From a virus, in IMG/VR virus record IMGVR_UViG_3300046820_000975, positions 1 to 64,000 of that record: DNA of 64,000 nucleotides. One strand, given 5' to 3'. The notes under the pieces are model-generated. The model did no database searches, was not told the DNA's origin, and saw nothing but the letters and a program-made list of their open reading frames with translations. The translations under genes were made by a program, and so were the position numbers. The first letter of the stretch is position 1. Every line of letters begins with the position of its first letter. Below, piece by piece: positions 41,581 to 47,211 of this stretch.

Positions 41581-41787
41581 TTACATGTCTTGTAGTTCAT
41601 TGCCTGTTACAACAGTTAGGAACAACCACAAGAAGAAACCTATTACCCATACAGGTGCACATGTAGTGACATCCATAAAGGTAGCAGGTGTTAACACTGA
41701 AATCATTGTAGCAATTACTACAATAAAAGCGAAAGTCATAATTGCAGGTAGGAACAATCCTATTACAATCTTCATTAAGTTTTTCAT
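41581..41787 (-). CDS. Small membrane protein (68 aa)
   Basis: 68 residues with two hydrophobic helices (about 8-32 and 46-62), MKIVIGLFLPAIMTFAFIVV and VWVIGFFLWLFLTVV. Own leader element (41815-41824). It may belong with the neighbouring lipoprotein and membrane protein in changing the host envelope. Confidence 0.6.
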   Translation of the reverse strand: MKNLMKIVIGLFLPAIMTFAFIVVIATMISVLTPATFMDVTTCAPVWVIGFFLWLFLTVVTGNELQDM

Positions 41788-41825
41788 ATCGTTATTGGTT
41801 TTGTTAGTTAATGAGGGTGTTTGGT

Positions 41826-41853
41826 AAAAGAGCAGGAGTGTTAGTCCTGCTCT
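41826..41853 (-). terminator. Intrinsic terminator after the gene at 41860
   Basis: AGAGCAGGA and TCCTGCTCT form a perfect 9-bp stem with a 7-base loop, followed leftward by TTTT. Confidence 0.75.
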
Positions 41854-41859
41854 AATACA

Positions 41860-42120
41860 TTAGAACTTGTCAACAATCTTGTTAACTTTCTCTTTTCTGC
41901 TATAAAACTTGTAGTCTCTTGTAGCAATCTGTGCTACAAAGATGAACTGCACGCCAATAGTAAATGTAATCAACAACACTGCTATAACAGCAAGGCCATA
42001 CTGTGGTTCATCACCAGAGATAGCGTCAGCAAACATTTTACAAGATGGGTTCATAGTCATAAAAGCAAGAACAGCAATAGCTAGTAATCTAACTACTACA
42101 AAAAGGAAATTGTTTTTCAT
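41860..42120 (-). CDS. Small membrane protein (86 aa)
   Basis: 86 residues with two transmembrane helices (about 4-22 and 42-64: FLFVVVRLLAIAVLAFM and LAVIAVLLITFTIGVQFIFV) and a basic C-terminal tail. Own leader element (42148-42157). Family unknown. Confidence 0.6.
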   Translation of the reverse strand: MKNNFLFVVVRLLAIAVLAFMTMNPSCKMFADAISGDEPQYGLAVIAVLLITFTIGVQFIFVAQIATRDYKFYSRKEKVNKIVDKF

Positions 42121-42157
42121 AATAAAGTTGGTTTAATTAGTTAGTAAGGGTGTTTGG

Positions 42158-42428
42158 TACACTAATACATTGTACAAGCTCTGGCTGTGTGTAGTCTACA
42201 CATACAAGAGTGCTGTGCGGGTGGCTGCGTGCGTGGCGTGGGTGGGTGTGCTGTCCTCTGTGTGTGTTGTTGTTCTTCCTCAGAGAGATGTCAGTGTTTT
42301 ACCTAATACACAAGTGTGCTGTGGCAAAAGCATGGGGGTACCCATGGCGCTGCGTGAGGGCGGGGAGTTGTTGCATAGTAGGTACCCACACTTTCATCCT
42401 CATTGCAAATTGCACCCCTTAGTACCCA
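42158..42428. other. Gene-free, GC-richer, G/T-skewed region
   Basis: The gap 42121-42494 holds no convincing gene. Two overlapping rightward frames of 94 and 70 codons here look random (Cys/Val-rich from GTG/TGT runs). The + strand is markedly rich in G and T. GTACCCA-type repeats occur at 42337-42344, 42381-42388 and 42421-42428. CATGGG/CCCATG forms a hairpin at 42331-42346. It could be a replication or regulatory locus, or another RNA; nothing here decides it. Confidence 0.4.
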
Positions 42429-42463
42429 TAAAAAGAAACCCCCGCACTTATTAGGTGGGGGGT
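42429..42463 (-). terminator. Intrinsic terminator of the PhoH transcript
   Basis: ACCCCC-CAC pairs with GTG-GGGGGT (9 bp with one bulge, 7-base loop), followed leftward by TTTCTTTTT. A second small hairpin CTATAC/GTATAG lies at 42468-42486. Confidence 0.75.
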
Positions 42464-42494
42464 CTGTCTATACTGACTAAGTATAGGGGGGATC

Positions 42495-42698
42495 TTAATT
42501 AGCGTTGGTAGCTAGGAGGATGTCTTTCTCCCTGGAGAGTTCTAGACCATAGTGGACGCTTTCGCTTGTTCCTATGGCGAGTTTATAGAGAAGGCCCCCT
42601 GCTGTTACAAGAATACCAGTAACAACAAGTATGTTTTGGTCTGGGTCTGTACGTAGGTAGACAATGTCCCCTAGTTCGTATTCGTTGTTTATGTGCAT
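42495..42698 (-). CDS. Small conserved phage protein (67 aa)
   Basis: 67 residues from the ATG at 42698 (MHINNEYELGDIVYLRTDPDQ). The phrases GDIVYLRTDPDQ, VTGILV and SVHYGLELSREKDI match a small beta-barrel protein common in phages near replication or structural genes; its role is not known to me. It follows PhoH by 10 bp and ends at a terminator. Confidence 0.65.
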   Translation of the reverse strand: MHINNEYELGDIVYLRTDPDQNILVVTGILVTAGGLLYKLAIGTSESVHYGLELSREKDILLATNAN

Positions 42699-42708
42699 AG
42701 TGGTGAAG

Positions 42709-43392
42709 TTATTTGTATTCGTGTTCAAGTATCTTACCTACCAAGTCAGAACGGTGGTTGTGTGCTAGTTTAATCCACTCAATACCATCAATCTTCTTTG
42801 ATAATTCTATAGCATAAGAGAGTCCGTTGAACTCATCTCTGATGTCTTTTTGTTCATTGTCCCCATTGATGACTATTTTACCTGTCTTACCCAATCGTGT
42901 AAGGATTGCTAGCATCTGTCCTTTTGTAAGGTTCTGTGCTTCCTCTACTATAAGGATATCTTCAATAGTCTTACCTCTGATGAACTGTACAGGTAATGCC
43001 TTTACTTTCTCAGACTTTATAATATCATCAATCTTCTCTTTTGTGTAGCATTTACCAAGGTTTTCCATGAATGCTTCTAAGTATGGATCAAACTTCTCTC
43101 CAAGACTACCTGGTAAAAACCCTAATGAGTTACCTACTTCAATGGTTGCGCGTGTTACAAACACATGGTCGCACTCCTCTTTAAATAAGAAGTCTAAAGC
43201 AGTTTGAGCTGATACAAGTGATTTTCCGCAACCAGCGCGACCAGTGATAATGACTATCTGGTTTTCCCTAATAAGTCTTTTTGCCTCCTTCTGCTCTTCA
43301 TTTAAAGTTACTTGATACTTGATTTCTTGCTTGCGGATACGTTTAGGCTCTTTCATAATGTGGAGGTCTACACTTCTAAGATAGGGAAACAT
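42709..43392 (-). CDS. phoH: PhoH-like ATPase
   Basis: 227 residues. Walker A is IITGRAGCGKSLVS, then FVTRATIEVGNSLGFLPG (the PhoH-type phrase), KTIEDILIVEEAQNLTKGQM (Walker B, VEEAQN) and IVINGDNEQKDI, then LAHNHRSDLV. PhoH proteins are RNA-helicase-like ATPases found in many phages, of debated function. It is the first gene of its leftward transcript, divergent from the late block. Confidence 0.88.
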   Translation of the reverse strand: MFPYLRSVDLHIMKEPKRIRKQEIKYQVTLNEEQKEAKRLIRENQIVIITGRAGCGKSLVSAQTALDFLFKEECDHVFVTRATIEVGNSLGFLPGSLGEKFDPYLEAFMENLGKCYTKEKIDDIIKSEKVKALPVQFIRGKTIEDILIVEEAQNLTKGQMLAILTRLGKTGKIVINGDNEQKDIRDEFNGLSYAIELSKKIDGIEWIKLAHNHRSDLVGKILEHEYK

Positions 43393-43432
43393 TTGAATAG
43401 TTGTATTCTTTTCAATTATTTATCTAAATAAA

Positions 43433-43464
43433 TTTGCAAAAGTTAAACTTGTGAAGTATATTTG
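43433..43464 (+). promoter_or_regulatory. Bacteroidota-type promoter of the rightward late block
   Basis: TTTG, 20 bases, TATATTTG, ending 39 bases before the first rightward start at 43504, in the divergent gap next to PhoH. Confidence 0.75.
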
Positions 43465-43503
43465 TAGTGTAACAACTTTTAAAGTTTAAAAATCAATACA
43501 ACA

Positions 43504-43767
43504 ATGTCAAACGAAAAAGACAAAAAGGAACTCCCTTCTCAAGAGCAAGTTATTTCTTGGTATAAGGAGCAAATTGAATTAGCAAAACTACGTGCTGAAT
43601 TGGCTCAGTTGCAGAAGGATGCAGCTGTTGCAGACGCTCAACGTTTACAAGCTGTGCGTGTTATTGCACAAATTCAATCAGAACAACCAGGCGCTGATGA
43701 GTCTGATGAAGATCAAGATGAAGCACCTAGTGAAGCTAAAACCGCAACCTTAACTAAAACAAAATAA
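43504..43767 (+). CDS. Coiled-coil hypothetical protein
   Basis: 87 residues. An uninterrupted helix (EQVISWYKEQIELAKLRAEL, then AQLQKDAAVADAQRL) with heptad spacing is followed by an acidic tail. First gene of the rightward block. Family unknown; it may bridge other structural or packaging proteins. Confidence 0.6.
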   Translation: MSNEKDKKELPSQEQVISWYKEQIELAKLRAELAQLQKDAAVADAQRLQAVRVIAQIQSEQPGADESDEDQDEAPSEAKTATLTKTK

Positions 43768-43772
43768 ATCTC

Positions 43773-44063
43773 ATGAGTTTACCATTTAAAGCACTTAAAG
43801 GTCGCAGGATCCTAGTAGAAAAACCTGTACGTCCAGAATCAACGATTGAATTAACAGAAGATGTTAAACAACGTATGGAAATTGAAATGATGCGTCAATG
43901 GACAAAGCTTGAAGTTTTTGCTATTGGTGAAGACGTTGAGTCAATTGCTGTTGGAGATAAAGTATATCTTCCTTCTGGAGCTTTACAATCAGCTGAAGTA
44001 GTTGATGTTGAAGGTCAATTAAAATTGATGGTTAGCGAATTTGATGTCGCTATCATCTGGTAA
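43773..44063 (+). CDS. GroES-like co-chaperonin
   Basis: 96 residues. ALKGRRILVEKPVRPESTIE at the start, a mobile-loop-sized insertion (LTEDVKQRMEIEMMRQW), then VFAIGEDVESIAVGDKVYLP and a final FDVAIIW. This follows the GroES/gp31 fold order of strands, including the VGDKV phrase of GroES. Phage co-chaperonins replace host GroES for capsid folding. It is encoded ahead of the terminase, portal and capsid genes. Confidence 0.65.
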   Translation: MSLPFKALKGRRILVEKPVRPESTIELTEDVKQRMEIEMMRQWTKLEVFAIGEDVESIAVGDKVYLPSGALQSAEVVDVEGQLKLMVSEFDVAIIW

Positions 44064-44070
44064 TACCAAA

Positions 44071-44139
44071 GCGGGATGGTGTAGTGGTAGCATGCAAGCC
44101 TCATAAGCTAGAGATCTAGGTTCAATTCCTAGTCCCGCA
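44071..44139 (+). tRNA. tRNA-Met (CAT anticodon)
   Basis: GCGGGAT opens the acceptor stem, which closes with GTCCCGC and discriminator A. The D-loop has GTGGTAG. The anticodon loop is CTCATAA (CAT) with one A-A mismatch in its stem. The T-arm is CTAGG-TTCAATT-CCTAG. CCA is not encoded. CAT could also be read as Ile after lysidine modification. Confidence 0.9.
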
Positions 44140-44147
44140 ACTAAAAA

Positions 44148-44199
44148 ACCTGCATGTTGTTTTTGGTGGAAACAACAACCAGTCTTGCGCTGGGCAGGT
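44148..44199 (+). ncRNA. Candidate three-way-junction RNA after the tRNA
   Basis: ACCTGC (44148-44153) and GCAGGT (44194-44199) close two hairpins: GTTGTTT-TTGGTGG-AAACAAC (44156-44176) and CCAG-TCTTGCG-CTGG (44179-44193). Both loops have seven bases. It lies between the tRNA and the start at 44215 and could be a co-processed RNA or a leader element. Not assigned to a known class. Confidence 0.45.
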
Positions 44200-44214
44200 G
44201 AAAATAACTTAATA

Positions 44215-44622
44215 ATGAAAACCAACATGCAAGTAAATCGCATACAAAAAAAGGTAAGGTTGAACGCACATGATTTAGTTAAATACCAAATCATGACTGA
44301 AGTAGTCTTTTTTGGAAAGGAACATTTGATTCCTTCTGACATGGAGTTACTTACCTTACTTGCTTTATGGGGTCCAGTTGAACTAGTATCGTTCTGTGCA
44401 ACTGCAGCAAAGCACTTATATCCAGATATAAAACCTGAAGAGATTGCTGTACGTTCTCAGAATGTACGCAACAGAATTGTAAAGCTAGAAAAACGTGGTC
44501 TAGTAGAGAAAAGCAAGAAAGGTAAAAAGATGATTCAGCTTGCTGAAAAGATCACTCTTGCATCAAAAGGTAATGTATTGTTGGATTATAATTTCTTAGC
44601 TCTTGAAACCAGTAAAGCGTAA
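44215..44622 (+). CDS. Winged-helix protein (possible terminase small subunit or regulator)
   Basis: 135 residues from the ATG at 44215; upstream codons fall in the structured RNA. The central and C-terminal part (MELLTLLALWGPVELVSFCA, VRSQNVRNRIVKLEKRGLVE) is a winged helix with a Lys-rich wing. Proteins of this type near the terminase in Bacteroidota phages are often annotated as hypothetical. A small-terminase role is possible but unproven. Confidence 0.55.
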   Translation: MKTNMQVNRIQKKVRLNAHDLVKYQIMTEVVFFGKEHLIPSDMELLTLLALWGPVELVSFCATAAKHLYPDIKPEEIAVRSQNVRNRIVKLEKRGLVEKSKKGKKMIQLAEKITLASKGNVLLDYNFLALETSKA

Positions 44623-45001
44623 ACAGATAACTATAAAGACTGCAAATGAAATGGAACTGCCAGTAGAACTGGTGGACGATGTGGTCAAGTTCTTTTACAG
44701 TGAGTTGCATAAGTCATTGATATCCTGTGATGATATAGCAATTGAAGTACCTAAGTTGGGTACATTTGTTGTTAAGTCAAAGTCACTAGATCATTTGATA
44801 CAGCACACAGAAGCAAAGATACCTTATTTGAGAAATGTAGGAACTATGCGTGCTTATGAATCTTCATTGGAGAATGAACGTTACTTAGTTAAGTACAATG
44901 TTTTACGTGAAACATTGGATAGTGAGCGTAAACGCAAAGAAGAAATAAAACAAAAAAGGTGGAACCATGAAAATAAATCTGATACACATCTGGAAGAATA
45001 A
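44603..45001 (+). CDS. HU/IHF-like DNA-binding protein (TTG start)
   Basis: 132 residues using TTG at 44603. The first ATG (44651) would cut off KRKQITIKTANEME, which looks like part of the domain. LPVELVDDVVKFFYSELHK and then VPKLGTFVVK resemble the helical body and the LGTF turn of HU/IHF proteins. The C-terminus is charged and helical. It overlaps the previous gene by 20 bp. crAss-like phages also carry IHF-like genes near their structural genes. Confidence 0.55.
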   Translation: MKPVKRKQITIKTANEMELPVELVDDVVKFFYSELHKSLISCDDIAIEVPKLGTFVVKSKSLDHLIQHTEAKIPYLRNVGTMRAYESSLENERYLVKYNVLRETLDSERKRKEEIKQKRWNHENKSDTHLEE

Positions 45002-45275
45002 AGGTAAAATTGCAGAAGGCGTTGCAAATTCTATCTTTAAAAAAGAACACATTGAAGAAATTGCAAATGAGCGATTACAAACATGCATGTCTTGTGAGCA
45101 TATAGATAAGACAGGAAGCAAGTGTGCTGTTCCTGGAACACAACCTTGTTGTGCTTTATGCGGATGTTCACTAGCTTTTAAAACACGCTCGTTATCTTCA
45201 AAGTGTGATATTGACAACTGGTCAGCAGCTGTAACTCAAGAAGAGGAAGATTTAATAAAACAAAACTTAAAATAA
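44967..45275 (+). CDS. Cysteine-rich zinc protein
   Basis: 102 residues with CMSCEHIDKTGSKC, then CCALCGCSLAFKTRSLSSKC, a two-site cysteine cluster followed by DNW. This pattern is common in small phage proteins preceding a PD-(D/E)XK gene. It overlaps both neighbours (35 bp and 1 bp). Exact function unknown. Confidence 0.6.
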   Translation: MKINLIHIWKNKGKIAEGVANSIFKKEHIEEIANERLQTCMSCEHIDKTGSKCAVPGTQPCCALCGCSLAFKTRSLSSKCDIDNWSAAVTQEEEDLIKQNLK

Positions 45276-46120
45276 TGGCACTTGTATTTGAACCAACAAC
45301 GCACTCATATAAGTCCATTGACTCTACAGATTCAACTATTTGGACTAGCGTAACTACTTTACTTGGACATTTAAAGCAACCTTTTGACAGCAATGCTATT
45401 GCAAAAAAAAGTGCTGCAAGTAAAAAGAGTAAGTGGTATGGCATGTCACAAGAGAAAATCCAAGAAGCTTGGAAACGTGAATCTGACAGAGCATGTACGT
45501 TGGGTAACTGGTATCACGATCAACGTGAGCAGGATATTACATCTTGTGTTGTTATAAACAGACATGATGTTGAATTGCCTGTTATCAGACCAATGCATGA
45601 TGAAGCTGGTTTAAAAGTAGCGCCAAATCAAAAGTTAATAGAAGGAATCTATCCAGAACATATGGTGTACTTGCGTAGTGCAGGTATCTGTGGGCAGAGC
45701 GATCTGGTGGAAGTAGCAAATGGTTTAGTTCACATCACCGATTACAAAACCAACAAGGAGATTAAAACTGAATCATTTAAAAATTGGGAGGGTATATCAC
45801 AGAAAATGCTTCCACCAGTCTCCCACTTAGATGATTGTAACTTGAATCATTACAACTTACAATTGTCTATTTACATGTTTATGATTCTTAAACACAATCC
45901 TACTCTTAAACCTGGTGATTTAATTATTCACCATATCTTATTTGAAGAAGAAGAAGAGAAAGATGAGTTTGGGTATCCTATTAGTAAGTTAGATGAACAA
46001 GGTAGTCCAATTGTAAAAGATATTGTACAGTACAAACTACCATATCTTAAAGATGAAGTATTAAGTATACTTACTTGGTATAAAGATAACGCAGCTAAAC
46101 TGCAGAAAAAGAAAAAATAA
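45275..46120 (+). CDS. PD-(D/E)XK nuclease of the packaging region
   Basis: 281 residues. Start MALVFEPTTHSYKSID and ITSVTT-like phrase TSVTTLLG, then ACTLGNWYHDQ (His motif). The nuclease core is AGICGQSDLVEV and VHITDYKTNKEI (D...D-x-K), followed by LNHYNLQLSIYMFMIL (the Q-x3-Y motif). This is a Cas4/RecB-type nuclease. It lies between the Cys-rich and terminase genes, so a role in DNA end processing for packaging or recombination is likely. It is distinct from the RecE-like gene at 12471. Confidence 0.82.
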   Translation: MALVFEPTTHSYKSIDSTDSTIWTSVTTLLGHLKQPFDSNAIAKKSAASKKSKWYGMSQEKIQEAWKRESDRACTLGNWYHDQREQDITSCVVINRHDVELPVIRPMHDEAGLKVAPNQKLIEGIYPEHMVYLRSAGICGQSDLVEVANGLVHITDYKTNKEIKTESFKNWEGISQKMLPPVSHLDDCNLNHYNLQLSIYMFMILKHNPTLKPGDLIIHHILFEEEEEKDEFGYPISKLDEQGSPIVKDIVQYKLPYLKDEVLSILTWYKDNAAKLQKKKK

Positions 46121-46635
46121 TGGTTAAGCTATTTGATATACATAATGGTAAGATAGTTCCTTCAGAACATTGCTATACATTAAAAGCATTGAAAGATATC
46201 ATGGAAGTATATCCAGAAGATTACGTGAATGTGTATGCTTATTTGTTTTACATGTCCTGTCCAAATCCTGATTTAAATCCATTCTTTGATGTGCAAGAAA
46301 ATGACAAAGAAGAATTAATCCTTACACAACTTAAAGTCACATTTTCAACTGAAGATGAACATATAGTTATTGCATTAGAATTGTGCAAGAAGTTATATGA
46401 AACTCCAACATACAGAGCGTACATGGGTCTTAAGTCAATGCTTGACAGACTTGCTCGTTATATGGAAACAACACAGATTGAGCATGGACGCGATGGAAAT
46501 ATCAACTCATTAGTTAATGCAGCTGCAAAATTTGAAGCTATACGTATGAGTTTTAAAGGAGCGTACAAAGACTTGATGGAAGAACAGAAGAGTCAAGTAC
46601 GTGGAGGACAACACTTATCTTACGATCAAATGTAA
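46120..46635 (+). CDS. Conserved packaging-region hypothetical protein
   Basis: 171 residues, mostly helical (ALKDIMEVYPEDYVNVYAYL, AYMGLKSMLDRLARYMETT, NAAAKFEAIRMSFKGAYKDL). No enzymatic motif. The DG-N-N-LVNAAAKFEAIR region resembles helical small-terminase-type proteins, but this is speculation. It overlaps the nuclease stop by one base. Confidence 0.55.
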   Translation: MVKLFDIHNGKIVPSEHCYTLKALKDIMEVYPEDYVNVYAYLFYMSCPNPDLNPFFDVQENDKEELILTQLKVTFSTEDEHIVIALELCKKLYETPTYRAYMGLKSMLDRLARYMETTQIEHGRDGNINSLVNAAAKFEAIRMSFKGAYKDLMEEQKSQVRGGQHLSYDQM

Positions 46636-46640
46636 ATACA

Positions 46641-47012
46641 ATGAAGAAAAAAGCATTCTACGAAAAACTTGGATACATGTATGTATCAATCTCTGTTAAG
46701 TTAAACAGGTTCAATCTATTACCTAAATTAGCTGACTATCTATTAGATAGAGGCTCCTTGTATTATATACATGGTGGTAAAAAGATTATAAATGATAAAC
46801 CAGCTTTGAAAGAAGAGTGGATGTATGATTGGAGATTTCACTTCAACCCTTATACTCAAGAGTGGGTTGCTTATCATGTGGAAGATTCACGTCAATATCT
46901 TAATGGTAAAGAAACTAAGCATGTTGTTATCAGAACAAAAACGCTTGAAGCAATGCTTACAACTTTATTGATTGTTCATAACAAAGATCACAAGAACTTA
47001 TATGGTTGTTAA
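46641..47012 (+). CDS. Hypothetical protein
   Basis: 123 residues. Basic with many aromatic residues (MKKKAFYEKLGYMYVSISVK, WMYDWRFHFNPYTQEWVAYH). No family recognised. It overlaps the next small gene by 11 bp. Confidence 0.5.
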   Translation: MKKKAFYEKLGYMYVSISVKLNRFNLLPKLADYLLDRGSLYYIHGGKKIINDKPALKEEWMYDWRFHFNPYTQEWVAYHVEDSRQYLNGKETKHVVIRTKTLEAMLTTLLIVHNKDHKNLYGC

Positions 47013-47211
47013 AATTGTAAAACCAGGTGGTGAAATGTTTGATTTTGACTCCAGAAATGGAGAAATACCAAACAAGAATGAAACACTTTTATTAGATGGT
47101 GAAGTATTTGTTGTACGCAGCAGAACTTTGTTTTTAGAATCTGACCCTGTTAGCAAGAAAATAGTAACGTCTGGCGTTAGTATTTTATTAAGCTATAAAG
47201 AACTTGCATAA
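47002..47211 (+). CDS. Small hypothetical protein preceding terminase
   Basis: 69 residues from the ATG at 47002 (MVVKIVKPGGEMFDFDS). A longer start would overlap the previous gene by 41 bp. Beta-rich small domain. Its stop overlaps the terminase ATG (TAATG). Confidence 0.55.
   Translation: MVVKIVKPGGEMFDFDSRNGEIPNKNETLLLDGEVFVVRSRTLFLESDPVSKKIVTSGVSILLSYKELA

Larger units (their letters stand above)
38120..42157 (-). promoter_or_regulatory. Nine-copy leader/promoter element (CCAAACACCC)
   Basis: On the + strand GGGTGTTTGG occurs at 38120-38129, 38905-38914, 39404-39413, 40080-40089, 40375-40384, 40881-40890, 41815-41824 and 42148-42157, plus one variant GGGTGTTGGG at 41524-41533. In the leftward transcripts this reads CCAAACACCC. 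It stands 23-37 bases before eight gene starts, and before the gene-free structured region (copy 40881). Three copies share the longer upstream sequence TCATTTCCAAACACCC, and TAACTAA often follows. It does not match the host-type promoter, so it may be a phage-specific promoter or a 5' untranslated element. Confidence 0.7.

Noticed and set aside
42170-42454. Overlapping rightward frames of 94 and 70 codons
   Set aside because: Composition follows the G/T skew (Val, Cys, Leu), no start context, no spacing to other genes, and they run into a terminator.
44148-44199. Self-cleaving ribozyme
   Set aside because: I looked for hammerhead, twister and pistol core sequences and saw none.
44019-44342. 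107-codon frame opposite the tRNA
   Set aside because: It is the antisense reading of the tRNA and neighbouring genes; its Gly-Ile-Glu-Pro-Arg phrase is a well-known artefact of tRNA antisense translation.
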